DNA from: Brachyhypopomus gauderio
Taxonomy: Eukaryota > Chordata > Actinopteri > Gymnotiformes > Hypopomidae
Length of the DNA stretch: 64,000 nt
Assembly: GCF_052324685.1 (NCBI RefSeq)
Contig: NC_135220.1
Location: forward strand, 8,839,820-8,903,819
Direction: 5' to 3'
Shown here: positions 1-17,161 of the stretch, piece after piece
Numbering within the stretch: the first letter of the stretch is position 1
Layout of the letters: every line of letters starts with the position of its first letter
Translations under genes and position numbers: made by a program
Notes under the pieces: model-generated
What the model saw: the letters and a program-made list of their open reading frames with translations, nothing else
Told to the model about the DNA's origin: nothing
The model's database searches: none

Positions 1-289
1 TGTGTGTGTAGATGTGTGGAGGGGTATTTGTAGTGGTGTGAGGGATGTGTGTGTAGATGTGTGGAGGGGGAAGAGGTAGTGGTGTGAGGGATGTGTGTGT
101 AGATGTGTGGAGGGGGAAGATGTAGTGGTGTGAGGGATGTGTGTGTAGATGTGTGGAGGAGGAAGATGTAGTGGTGTGAGGGATGTGTGTGTAGATGTGT
201 GGAGGGGGAAGATGTAGTGGTGTGAGGGATGTGTGTGTAGATGTGTGGAGGGGGAAGAGGTAGTGGTGTGAGGGATGTGTGTGTAGGGG
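1..289. repeat. 46-bp minisatellite at left edge
   Basis: About six head-to-tail copies of a G/T-rich 46-bp unit (core tgtgtgtagatgtgtggagg) run from the window edge to about 289, so the array probably continues to the left. Copies differ by a few bases only. Short open frames across it follow from low stop-codon content and are not evidence of coding. Confidence 0.9.
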
Positions 290-3200
290 AACCCCCAAAA
301 ATTCCATTCTCATGCACGAGTCAAATCTGCTTGGACTGGCGGGAGCTGAGGGGCACCGTGGTGTCTGCAAATGAACCACACAACAGTCCAGGCAGGGAGG
401 AGAAGACAATCAGGGCAGCATGGCCGCACACATCCGAAGAGTGTGAGGTGTGTAAGGTGTGTAAGGAGTGTGAGGGGTGTAAGGTGTGTAAGGAGTGTGA
501 GGTGTGTAAGGTGTAAGCAAGAATGGAAAATACCCCCCCCCCCCACCACAGTGAAGACTCTACTTCTATGACTTCTCTTAATTCACACTGTATGGGAGGA
601 ACGTGAAACTGCTGACCAGAAAATGGGTTTATTGCACTGTCCCATTAAAGTGTAGAAGGCAGCAATCACGACATCCAACTTTTAACTGTACACATGCAGA
701 CTGCAGGAATTAGACTGGATCACAGTCCAGAAACATATGGCACTTGGTTCTGCTGGGGAATTGAAAACCCCTCTGCTGTTCAATAGCTGCATGGTCCTTT
801 ATAGGTGAACCAAGTATTACACATATTTAGGTGCCAGGGAAAATAGTCTGTCCATTTAGTTTTTCCACACAGTGGAACTCCTGCTGAGACTGAAATAGGT
901 CATAAGAGGATCATAGTTTTTTTTGGTTGTTTTGCTGTTTTGTCTTTAGTTTCTGAAATACATTCTCTGTTTTTATCCATAATATGTAGGCCTGCCTTAC
1001 GATACACAATCGTTTTTTGGTGGTTTATATTTAAAAGAAGGTGTTCATGTAATTGTTAAGCCAGAGTGCTCCATATACTGTCACTGCTGTGGGAACTCCG
1101 CTGTACGAGCTAAGATTAAACGAAGTGCTGTGAAATACAACTTCAGCCCCTAGAATAGCAAACGTGCTCAGGCAGCGAAGCGCGTGACAGGAGCCCAGAG
1201 GCACTCACACTGCCAGAGTCTTGTAAAAAGAGGAACAACAGGCAAAAAATAGACCAATTAAAAGGTAACAAGCATCAGCAGTGCTTTGTCATCATTAAGC
1301 ATGAACCTCTTTACGGCGTTCGCTTTTGCTCTCCGTGTAATTAGGCCCCGCTCGAGCCCTGCCCCCTCCTGCTCCAAAAGCCAGCTCATGATGCGAGGTC
1401 ACTGGAGGTCAGAGATCACCGACGGGGCAGTGGGAAAACCCGGTGTGTGTAAGCACAAGCACGCCTTGACACGCACAGGCAAACTAGACGAAACGAGCAG
1501 TGTTAAAGTAACGCCAGCTGTGCACGTCGACAAACAGACACGGAGACACCAGTTCAGCCTGCAGCGTACCAAACACCCCCGATGGCTGTGTGCACAAATC
1601 TCTCTTACACAAGTCTCACTACTGCCCAAAACGTAGAAAATTCACAGTGGAATGGGACAGAATGGTAAAAAAACAAACAGAGCTAGAATAGTTCCTGCCC
1701 ATGAGCTGCTAGCCATTCTGTATGTTCAGTGTCAAGTTCAGGTTTTGATTCTGAGCCAGAGGACGTGAGTCCGGGCACGTGGTGCCAACATTTCAGAGTG
1801 CGGAGCAGAAAGCTACAACCTCCAGTCCCGACCAGCGCACGCTGGCCACCGAGACCCACAGTGCTCCAGCTGAAACCCTCACTGTCTCGAGTCTTCCTGC
1901 AACTGTAGGAACAGCTGGTGCTGTCTCTCTGGGCTGTCTCTCTGGTGCTGTCTCTCTGGTGCTGTCTTTCTGGGCTGGTGTGTTCCTATTGGAGAAGCAA
2001 CAAATTACAGCCAATATAACTATATACTGACTCTGCATTTGGAATGTTTAGCCTGGTCTCCTCCCCTACCCTAAAATCCTTCACAGGATTCTACTTTGAA
2101 GATGTTCAATGCTCCAGTTTCATAAAGTAGATGCAAAAACCTTAAACGACTGTTTACACTTCCACAAACTGCAACAAGCCTTCTGTTCAGTTGTCCATGT
2201 GAGTAATGGCTAATGTTGACTTTGACTGAAACACTCTGTGTTTCCAAAGACCCTGGACATAAGTTTAGAGATAAGAGGGGTGTGTGGGCAGTGTAGTCCA
2301 CAAAAAGACGAAGAGATGGTGAATGTTAATCAGTGTTTAAACGAAAAAGGTAGTGGACACTCAGCCCCCCCCAACCCCCCCATGTGCTGACAAGGCAGCT
2401 GGGAGCAGCACAGCAATAAAGGGAAGAGCTACTGAAAGGTCATGTGGGGTCAGCACACTCACATACCTTAGCGAGGGGAACGGGAAGGTCAGCCACGACT
2501 GTTTCACTTTTTGACTAAAGGGCAGCAGGCGTTCAGGAGGTTGGCGCGGAGGTCAGGATGTCACGACCCCAAGGTTCAGATTCCATGCACACCAAGGGCT
2601 TGGAGGTCAACTCAGGCATGTGAGTGGCCTGAGGGAAGATGAGGAAGGAGTGTGAGAGGAAGAAAAAAAATCCCTCCATCCCTCCTCACTCCTGTGCCTT
2701 TCTTACCTCTCTTAAGGTTATCGGGTTGCTGGCCTTCCAGATACTCTAAATCATCTTCTGTAAAAGAAATGGCAGTGTGCGATGCCCTTGAGGGATGATA
2801 TATGATGTTGTTTCTCAAAGATATTGGGGATGGATTGATGTTTTTTCTTTCTCTCGGGGAGTCTGGCACACAAACGACAGTTCAAATCATCTGTGGTCGT
2901 GCATCTTCTTGACACCAGGGCAGATCAAAAATCGGTCCCTGTCTCTTCTAGGAACCACCCCAAACTTGCTTAGTCATAAAGTACATGTACATAGAGCTCA
3001 TGGGACAACAAACTTCTTCCTTTGCGATTGGGCAGTGGCGGCTTCCAGGGCGGGGTTTCATTTCCACTGTTAATTGACTTAGTTTTGGATTAGGTTAAAA
3101 ATAAAATGTCAGAGTCTTACACATTGCTAAACTTCACTGTCATATACTTATATGATTCACAGAAGTGCATTTGATAAACTGTAGACTTTATGGTACATTC

Positions 3201-5548
3201 CTCCTGGTCCAATCAGGACAGTGTCTGGTTGACAGAGGGGCAGGACTCACTGGCCCTTACACCTGATTGGCCACAAGCCTCGTTTCCTGTGAAAAAAATA
3301 TTTCTCTCATATTATTTCTGTACATCATAATATTTCTGTATGACGTCTCACCTCAAACAACCAAATAAATGAAGCGATGGGCGAGCACTTCACGACCCAC
3401 CATGCTCACACTATTTGAGAACTCTTTGGCCAGGTTTGTCTAGCGAGGTTTGTGTTATGTTGTTTCTGGAAGGAACTTAATGCTGCTGTAAGCTACACGT
3501 TGTAGAAAATGCTGCTTTTTGAAGTGTAGAGAATGAGGGGCCAGCAGGGCTCTGAGGCAGTCAGCCAGAGAGGAAGCTTCTCCTCTCAGCAGGACCGAGG
3601 ACAGTCGCTTAAACAACACGCCTGACGCTTCCTATCTTTAAGCAGTCCAAGCTATGGCCATTTTTCTGATTCGATTAAACCACTTTCTCCAGTCCCTGCA
3701 TGGAAGTCATTTATGAGTCAAAGTAAATCATAATGGAACATAAACACTTTATTGCCACAATCTTCATTCTGCGGTTTATTTAAAACAGACAGGGCAAATT
3801 GGTAAACATGAAAAACCGTTTGAACTGACGCCTGATTGACAGTGTTAGGCCTCCACCTCCACAGAACCATCAGGGTTGGACACCCCGTGGGGAGGTGCAG
3901 GGGCAGAGGGACCACGGCCCCCCAAGGTGAGAGGGTAACTGGGAGTCTAACGCTATGACCCTGACAGGAGATGACGGAAATGTCGGGAGAAGAGGATGAC
4001 TTAAGAGGCTCTCTGTTGCCATCACATGCCACAGCTTTTTGTCAAATAAAGCTATCTCTAGTCTAAAGTACTTCAGAACAAAAATGTACTAATGTCCAAG
4101 TAGCTGTGGTTCAGGAAAACAGAATTCATATGATTTGACCTGAAAGATAAAGGTATCTCTACAAATAGTCTGGGCCTGTCGTATCAGTGGACTACATGAA
4201 AAAAGCTGTGTTACGTAATATTAGATTTTTAAAAAGATCATTTGTAAAATGTCGCATGGCTTAGGGGTTAGCCACAGGGCTTTTGCTTTGAAAGTTTCTG
4301 AGGGTTTTTTCCTATTTCTTCTTTTATTTAATCAAAATGAACTGAAGCCTTACGCTACCCTGAAGTCGCTCTGAGTGTCGAGGTCCAAACTATTGACGCT
4401 GAACCACAAGCCCAGTAAATGGGATCATAATGAATTATTTAACACAACAGGACTCCGTCACATTCATCCCGCTTATTAAAGCAGCAATGTCTACACGAAG
4501 AATTAACTCCAATGTCCGATGACCACGGGTAGATATCTTAACAATAATTTAATATAAATGAGTATAAAAGAGACTCCAACGTGTCGTGCTCGTTTGCCGC
4601 AGTAACAGGACGCAGTTAACGAGCTGCTTTATTAACCTTTAACTTAACTTTATAGCCACGAACGTACATGAGTTTTGACCGTCGTCTTACTGAGCTCATT
4701 GACTCTATGCATGTGGTGGTTTTCGTTTGGGTTGAGCTGTTCCACATCGGGTCTGCGTGTTTTATCTGTTTTTTATTCGTATGTCTTAGAAAGAAAACAA
4801 AATGAAACAGAACATTCGCAAATATTATTCACGAAACGCTAAACAAAATCCCTCAGTAGGGAGTAGCCTACACCGTTAATAAGACAACGTTCACTGTACA
4901 GCCCATCTCAGGGCTTTAACGTTTTTAACGAAACTTAATCCAAATTCGCTAATGGCAACAGCGCCATCAAGTGGACAAGAACACAAAATACACAAAAAAG
5001 ATAGTTACTTTGCAGCACAAAATCAAAGGAGGAAAAAAAGAAAGAAGATAGATAGATGCATAATTAAATATAATTTAAAAAATTAAATATAAGTTTAAAA
5101 ATCTCACGACGGCATGTGGTATTAACACTAGTAACCGATACGAAGCAACCAGCAGAGGACGCTAATTCACCAGTACTGGTAAAAATACGTTGGCAGTGTC
5201 CCAATACTCGTATGTCCCCGCTGTATTACACACATGAATGAAATAGAAAGTATGGAGATGCAATTTTAAAATGTTTTTTCGGTTCTGCACCTCAGGGAGG
5301 CCCATAGGTAGCATTTCTGTCCTACATGGGGTGGGGGCAGAAAACTTCACAAAGGGCCCCGTTATTTCATTACTGCTCCATTAGTCACCGTGTCTTACAC
5401 TGTAGGTTCATACACCTGTCTATGGTTCTTCCAGTGGGGTGTGGGGGTCGGGTGAGCTTGAGAGAGATTAACACGCCCACCCTGTGCTAAACCAGCAGTC
5501 TGCTGACAGTCACTCAGGCACTGGGACTCTGTCTGCACATGGTGGTGG
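290..5548. other. Non-coding stretch, no gene recognised
   Basis: I read both strands and found no exon with a recognisable protein family. It holds a degenerate short-period array at about 440-515 (variants of gtgtgaggtgtgtaagg) followed by a C run near 533-543, and otherwise looks like unique intergenic sequence. The short open frames here have no domain, signal peptide or splice-flanked conserved peptide that I can name. Confidence 0.6.
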
Positions 5549-5558
5549 AGGGAGAGAG

Positions 5559-5634
<76 letters not shown>

Positions 5635-5677
5635 CGGGAGAGGGAGACAGAGAGAGAGAGAGAGAGCGAGAGAGAGG
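5549..5677. repeat. (GA)n microsatellite
   Basis: Nearly uninterrupted GA dinucleotides with a few AA/GG/CG interruptions. Arg-Glu repeat frames across it are a by-product of the repeat. Confidence 0.95.
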
Positions 5678-6705
5678 GTGGTTGCTTTACAATGAACCTC
5701 TTCTGCTTCAGGAAGGTCCTTTGTGGTTTAAGCTGTGTGTCTTGGTTCCTATGTCTTCAGTAGGAGGTCCAGGTGAAGAAGACACCTCCTCAGACAGCAG
5801 AAGTGAGCTCAGGTGACAGGTGATGTCTGGGCTAGAAAGTGGCCCAGGCTGGTTGACTTTAAGTGGGGTTTGGCTTTTTCTTTTTTTCACCATCTCCTAA
5901 CTGACCTGCAGTCTGATTCCTGAACTTGCTCAGCTGTCAGAGCTGAGCTGTACTGTAGGAGGTGCCGTGCTATAAGAGCTGTGTGGGAGATCCAGGCCTG
6001 CTGGGTGATGCTAGTGCAAGAAGTGTCCTGTACATGAAGCAGGAAGTATACAGTCACTGCGCACCTGCTCAGTGGTGTCCAGACCGTTGATTATATCACA
6101 GCTGATATCACAAGACAGAAGCGTCATAGGGATCTGTGGTGTGGAGACCCCTGCATCAGTTGTGTCAGGCGTTGAAGGTGCATTGTGAGGAGTGTGATGG
6201 ATGTTCTCTGCTGGGACGTCATGTTCAAAACAGCTCTGGATGTTCAAACCATCTCCTAGGTGCTTGCATGGAATCGTCTAGGTAGAAGCATGCAAAAAAG
6301 ATGTAAAATACATTTTGAGTATGTGAACATCAATTTAAACAAGCACGTGCCAGTGATTAGCATGTGGCAGGGAGGGGTTCTGTGCCACATTCATCAGGAA
6401 AAACTACTGGATCCTGACATTCATTGAGCAATTTAGTGTTACACTGAGCAGTAAGTGTTACATTTAAAGGCAGAACAAGATCAGGAAAAAACACTTGTGT
6501 CCCATCCTTCAGGAGACAACCAGACTCCCACAAAGACAAAGAAAGTGATCTACTGCGTCCACCAGACTGTTACAGCCGCGTCACGCCAAGTCGAGTGAAC
6601 TCACTGACCTGAGATCAGAGGGATGTCAAGTTCAGATAACCTGTGGAGCTAATTCTTTAGGTAGACACTTTCATTCAGGTACAAAGTAACAACATCTGCC
6701 TGAGA

Positions 6706-6742
<37 letters not shown>

Positions 6743-8128
6743 AGTGTGGTGCAACCACAGTGTAAGCTCGGGAAGCTGTGGTATGTGCAGCTCTTCTGCA
6801 GGTGCAGGTATGTGCTGTGGGCCCAGATTAAGCTCTTTAAGAAATTATACTTTAATCATTATTGCATGTAATCCAGTGACTCAAGAGCAAACTCTTCAGT
6901 GCATTAACTCCCAACCATGTACTAAAGCCCACATTACAAGTCACTATTAGCTCTAGTTTTACTGGCAAAAAAATAAATAAATAAAATGAGCAGTTTTATC
7001 AACACTCATCTGCTGTAGTCCAGATATTCTATTTTGTACTTTGTGATTTACAGGCTAGATGCACATTTACATTTTTTTTTTTTTTTTTTAACAATTTACA
7101 ATAAACAAGGCAATTTACACAAGACAGCTTTGAGTTGTTTAAAACCTTGTTTTAATTCTCTGTGTTTTTTTTTCTTTTACCCTCATTGTAATGTCTTCAA
7201 GGTTTCAATTGGTTCAGCACAAACTCTCATGACTCGTGACATTGATGGTTGTTTCATTTCTAACGATCCACTGCTCTATTTCTCATGCACTGCTGATCTC
7301 ACTGGTTCTCAACACAGCGGATATTAGATCCTCATCATTCACCCGCATTTATGAGCAAGCAAGTCAGAGCAAAAGATCAGAGTTATATTACTTGTGACAA
7401 GGATCGGGACAAAATCATCTGACTGATCCATATCAAGCAGACTGTCAGAAAGATGTGTGCTGAATTATAACCTGCAGAGACAGTGTGGAGTAACAGGTCA
7501 ACATAAGACGAAACTGCATTTTGGGATAAATCTATTCATTTCGTATTACAATTAGAAGGTTTTGCAAATTGCAAGAGCTGCTATTTGAATTATACATTAT
7601 TATTGTCTTTCTCAACATTGTTATTTCATTAACCCATCTATACCATTTTTTAATACATAATGACAAATGCAAATGTTGGTCTTAAACAACATGTTTGCTA
7701 CTTATGTATCATAAAATATTGGTCAGGATAATACAGGAAATATATTCCTAATTCTTTTGTTTGATGTAATTTGATGTAACAGAGTGCACACAGCAATTTC
7801 TGCATCTGAACGTTGTAAGCTGAGTCTAATCTTGTGATTTTATAGTGATTATAACTAGTGTTCTCTTCCACATGTAACATAAGATATGAAATGTATATTT
7901 GACACATATGCTAAAGTAATCTTACATTAATCAAGCTACATTTTAATTGCCTGGTATGTTCCATTGTCTAACATGGAAAAGTTAGACAAGTAGTTCCTTT
8001 ATTCAGTTACTGGCTTTTAAATCAAGCAGCAGTCTCATCACTACACACCACTGCCCTGTTGTAGACAGGACAGCATTCTGCAGTGTTTACTGGACACCAA
8101 ATAAAGGTAAACAGTGTGTCAGGGTATT

Positions 8129-8129
<1 letters not shown>
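5678..8129. other. Non-coding stretch with small (TG)n
   Basis: No gene recognised. It contains a (TG)n microsatellite at about 6708-6740 and a T-rich run at 7072-7090. The rest is AT-rich unique sequence. Confidence 0.55.
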
Positions 8130-8207
<78 letters not shown>

Positions 8208-8220
8208 TGATGATGATGAT
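8130..8220. repeat. (TG)n followed by (GAT)n
   Basis: Roughly 76 bp of uninterrupted TG dinucleotides, followed directly by a short GAT trinucleotide run ending near 8220. Confidence 0.95.
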
Positions 8221-8392
8221 CTAGAAATTTAAGTGCCTTACGGTCTTATTAGGTCAATGGATGGATCTATGGCAAACCTGTAATATCTTCATTTGGCAGT
8301 ATTGTCCAAAAAATGTAGTGACTAGGAGGAGGAGGAGGAAGAGGATGAGGAAGAGGAGGATGGCTGTACACACCTGGTGTTGGGTTAAATTA

Positions 8393-9741
8393 ACCAAAGG
8401 AACACGTCTGTCTTACATTCACCAGAGGAACACGTCTGTCTTACATTCACCAGAGGAACACGTCTGTCTTACATTCACCAGAGGAACTACATTCACCAGA
8501 GGAACACGTCTGTCTTACATTCACCAGAAGAACACGTCTGTCTTACATTCACCACAGGAACAAGTCTGTCTTACATTCACCAGAAGAACACGTCTGTCTT
8601 ACATTCACCAAAGGAACACGTCTGTCTTACATTAACCAGAGGAACACGTCTGTCTTACATTCACCAGAAGAACACGTCTGTCTTACATTCACCAGAAGAA
8701 CACGTCTGTCTTACATTCACCAGAGGAACACGTCTGTCTTACATTCACCAGAGGAACACGTCTGTCTTACATTAACCAGAAGAACACGTCTATCTTACAT
8801 TCACCAGAGGTCTTACATTCACCAGAAGAACACATCTGTCTTACATTCACCAAAGGAACACGTCTGTCTTACATTCACCAGAGGAACACGTCTGTCTTAC
8901 ATTCACCAATGGAACACGTCTGTCTTACATTCACCAAAGGAACACATCTGTCTTACATTCACCAAAGGAACACGTCTGTCTTACATTCACCAGAGGAACA
9001 CGTCTGTCTTACATTCACCAGAAGAACACGTCTGTCTTACATTCACCAGAAGAACACGTCTGTCTTACATTCACCAGAGGAACACGTCTGTCTTACATTA
9101 ACCAGAAGAACACGTCTATCTTACATTCACCAGAGGTCTTACATTCACCAGAAGAACACATCTGTCTTACATTCACCAAAGGAACACGTCTGTCTTACAT
9201 TCACCAGAGGAACACGTCTGTCTTACATTCACCAATGGAACACGTCTGTCTTACATTCACCAAAGGAACACATCTGTCTTACATTCACCAAAGGAACACG
9301 TCTGTCTTACATTCACCAGAGGAACACGTCTGTCTTACATTCACCAGAGGAACACGTCTGTCTTACATTCACCAAAGGAACACGTCTGTCTTACATTCAC
9401 CAGAAGAACACGTCTGTCTTACATTCACCAGAAGAACACGTCTGTCTTACATTCACCAGAAGAACACGTCTGTCTTACATTCACCAGAAGAACACGTCTG
9501 TCTTACATTCACCAAAGGAACACGTCTGTCTTACATTCACCAAAGGAACACGTCTGTCTTACATTCACCAAAGGAACACGTCTGTCTTACATTCACCAGA
9601 GGAACACGTCTGTCTTACATTCACCAATGGAACACGTGTGTCTTACATTAACCAGAGGAACACGTGTGTCTTACATTAACCAAAGGAACACGTCTGTCTT
9701 ACATTAACCAGAGGAACACGTCTGTCTTACATTCACCAGAG
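8393..9741. repeat. 28-bp unit minisatellite, about 48 copies
   Basis: The core of each unit is ggaacacgtctgtcttac followed by an attcaccaga-type tail, total period 28 bp. Units differ at fixed positions (agag/agaa/aaag/aatg; cacgtc/cacatc/cacgtg; attcacc/attaacc). A truncated 18-bp unit near 8810 recurs near 9136, and the surrounding block is repeated at an offset of 326 bp (11 units plus the 18-bp partial), so the array grew in part by duplicating a larger block. Because 28 is not a multiple of 3, long frames with a 28-residue period arise on the + strand; I regard them as non-coding. Confidence 0.95.
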
Positions 9742-10819
9742 TATGCGTCTCTTGTCTGTGTTGGTCTCACTCTTCTCTTACTCATTTACACACTCTTGCA
9801 TCACTGCACCAAATTCTACTCTTTTTCTCTGCTGTGAGTGGTAACGCTGTGTCAGACATTAGACAAATGAGAGGGCCCATCAGAGAGTGTGTCACTGCAT
9901 GCTATAATCTTTTCGCGATTAAAATCTCCATCTGCTTAATGTGGTCCATTCTGGTGAGTGTAATTCCTCTGTGTTAGCCATCCTTCAGTGTCAGAAAAGT
10001 CACCTCTATTCTAAAAAGACACCCCCGCAACCAACCATATGCTTTTCATTAACTTATGTTTATTAATTTGCAGTTGCTACTAAATTCACTAGGGTCTTTT
10101 ACTCCAAACACCTTGAACCTTTTGCTCCACAGTATTAGAGAATGCTCAGAAATCTAGCAGCAAGACCTGGTCAGCCCTCTCAAAGGGCCTGGACGGGTTC
10201 ACGCCACTGGACTGACTGGATTATTCAGTTCACATCATGTTGCCTTCTGCTGGCACTCGTGGGCCATGTGTTCTTCTGGTGAACCGGTAACAAACTCCAA
10301 ATGGGTCCCCGGCATCTGCTCTCGTGCTTCTTGAAAACCACGTACGCTCAGCAGCTCGACGGGGAATGACTACTTAGCACAAATGATCACTGTTAGCAGC
10401 TTAAGCACAGATGGCTCCGAGTGGTCTGGGCCTGTCCCGCACACGTCGGGAAGGTTGTTCTGCTAAGGAACAGAGGCCCAGCCACTGCCTACTCTGCTAT
10501 GCCCGCTCACGTCTGCACCAGACGGACGTCCTCACGGCCGTGAAGGGGCAGTCGGCCCCCGTGTTTCTTCCTCTGGCACATTTCCACAAAGGCGCGATTC
10601 TAGTGCTTGAGGCAGGTTTTGCAGTTGGTCCCTGGGTGCTCAGCCCTCTAGCCGGAGCAGAGATGTTTAATTCGGGTTTCCCTGGTCTTCCACTTTGGCT
10701 CATCTAATTTCATTCTATAGCTCTTGATAACGTGGCAGATGTGTGTTTGGAGCTGGACCAGAAGAAAAATAGTGAACTGGCCGGAGGTCTACAAGGACTG
10801 AACTAGAAACCTTAACCCT

Positions 10820-10864
<45 letters not shown>

Positions 10865-12318
10865 ACCTTGACCTCTGTGGAGCTCCACAGTACCGGCCTG
10901 TTCCCGAATCACAAGAGGGGCTGGACAGAGCAGAGAGAGCAGACAAGAGAGAGCAGCAGGCGAGGACAAGGCATGAAACAGAGGACACAGAGGACGCATG
11001 AAGAAGAGTCCATAACAGAGTTTCTGCAGTCTATCTCCAGCCACTGGGACACCACGGATGGCCTGCCGGCGTGGGCAGGTCCTGGCAGCATGTGCCACAG
11101 GGTTGGCGCGAGATGGCCGGTGTGAGACCGACTTCACCCTCCCTCGTAGCTCTGACCGCTACGAGGAGCAGCTCACCTGGCCACACTAGTGCACCTTGTG
11201 CTGAAAGAAACGGGATTAGCATGACCTCATTTAAATCATGCTAACAGGGGTAAACAGGAGGGTTGCCACATGTCCCGGTTTTCCCAGGACTGTCCCGGTT
11301 TTCCCAGGACTGTCCCGGTTTTCCTTCTTTTTAATATTTGTTCCTGGCAAAAAAAATTCATTTCATGTCCCAGTTTTCACTAGGTTAGTTCAAACGACTA
11401 TTTAGACTGTTTCTGCACACTTCTCACTGTGTCCATTTTACACCCCCCGGTAACATTTTACGTTTGCCAACCCCCCAGTCAACAATTTACGTTCGCCACC
11501 CCCCCCCTTCAGCAATTTACACTCCCCCCCCCACCCTGTGTCAGTATGACAGTGTTCTTGTTTTTTGTCAGACCTAGGTGGCAACCCTAGTAAACAGTTA
11601 TATCAGAAATAATGATCTCATTTGAATTATACTAACTGGGGCCAGCAGTTAGACCAGTTACAATGATCTCACTTGCAGTTAGACCAGTTAACCTGGTGTC
11701 CTTTAAGGTTATGCTAATTACACCAACTAGTTGTCCTCTGATTGGTTTTAGATGCAACTGTCAGCTAAATGGTTTAATTTCCTAAAACCTCTAAGTAAAT
11801 ATGACAAAGATAACTAGAAGATATCACTTTCAATTTGTGTACCACAGGGGAGACTCACTGTAGCTTGAATACTAAATTATATTAATTCATGTAGGTAACA
11901 TAGATGATGTAATTTATGAATATAAATATGAAAGAAAGAGGCCTAGCAGTTACAATGACGTAATAAAACAGACACACACATGCTTGGTCAATCGTTGTCC
12001 TGTGCATTTGTGCAAAACTACTTCCTGAATGTTACTTCAACAGACCAGACCAGTTACAGAACAATGATGGACACACTCACAGTCATAACGGAAATGTGGC
12101 TCTTGGCCTGAAGCTGAGCTACTTGACTAGGTGTGAGTGGCACTATTCACATCCTGTGAGCAGATGAGGAAGTAAATACTCGGCCCTGGGTGTGTGCGTG
12201 TGTGTGTGTATGGGTGTGTGTGTGTGTGGCTGCTTGTATTCTGTGAGATGCTTCAGAACTGGATGTGGTACGATCGTTCATGCACTAGAAAGTTTTTCTC
12301 TAATGAAAAGCGAGAACC
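9742..12318. other. Intergenic sequence upstream of samsn1
   Basis: No gene recognised. It holds a G homopolymer (listed separately), about three copies of a 20-bp unit (tgtcccggttttcccaggac) at 11269-11323, C-rich runs at 11440-11540 and a short (TG)n at 12189-12230. The samsn1 promoter and any 5' untranslated exon should lie in the right part, but no TATA box or other clear core element was picked out. Confidence 0.5.
10820..10863. repeat. 44-base G homopolymer
   Basis: An uninterrupted run of 44 G. Runs this long are prone to length error in sequencing, and the G-rich strand could form quadruplex structures. Confidence 0.9.
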
Positions 12319-16398
<4,080 letters not shown>

Positions 16399-16680
16399 TC
16401 CTGCCCCACTGAGGATGGGTGGGTGTGGCCAGGACTCTGGGAACTGATGAGGCAGTTTTACCTTTCGCCATTTCAGCCTGTGGACATTCTGCTCCTCTTC
16501 AAACTGTCAGTGAACTCCTGAACTGAGATTCCATCGGCAAATTAATTTCAGTGTATATGTATAGTAGTGTGCTGTGGTACACATGAACAGTAATACTTGA
16601 AAATTTGAAAATCACCAAATACCATGTAAATATCATGTAAATAATGTGAATGTACTCAATAATCTTAGTTTATTTTCTGC

Positions 16681-16686
16681 AATAAA
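16681..16686 (+). terminator. Candidate poly(A) signal of samsn1
   Basis: AATAAA 283 bases after the samsn1 stop codon, in AT-rich sequence. It is the first canonical hexamer I see in the 3' region. Confidence 0.6.
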
Positions 16687-17161
16687 ACAATTATTATTAT
16701 TATGTATCTCATGCTTCTTTGAGGGGGTGGGGAACTACACACTATTTTGTCTTTTTGAGGTGAAGCTTACAAAATCATTTTCATGAAGAGCACATGTTTT
16801 ATATCTAAAGAAAGAATAAACAGACCGATAAATTTAAGGACATACAGTACGTCTAATGTCCGACACTTCCGACAATGCTGACATCTGCTGGCCAAGAAAT
16901 GCAAAATTGACTCAAAGTTCACTGTGGCGAAGACATGAAACTAGTCTGGGTGAATACAGTAGGCTATAGCAACAGCATGAAGAGGACCACACACCGTAGG
17001 ACCAAAGTTACAAAAGGAAATTATAATCTGGTTATTTAAATTACACAATTATATATATATATATATATTTATAATTATGTATTAAACCATGCAGTAAATG
17101 GTGGTACAATGAAGTAACACTTTGAGCTAATGGATTAAGCATACACATATATACATATATA

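Noticed and set aside
8909-9679. 256-residue open frame with a 28-residue repeat on +
   Set aside because: It is produced by the 28-bp tandem repeat, which is open in more than one + frame; no start context, splice site, signal peptide or known repeat-protein family.
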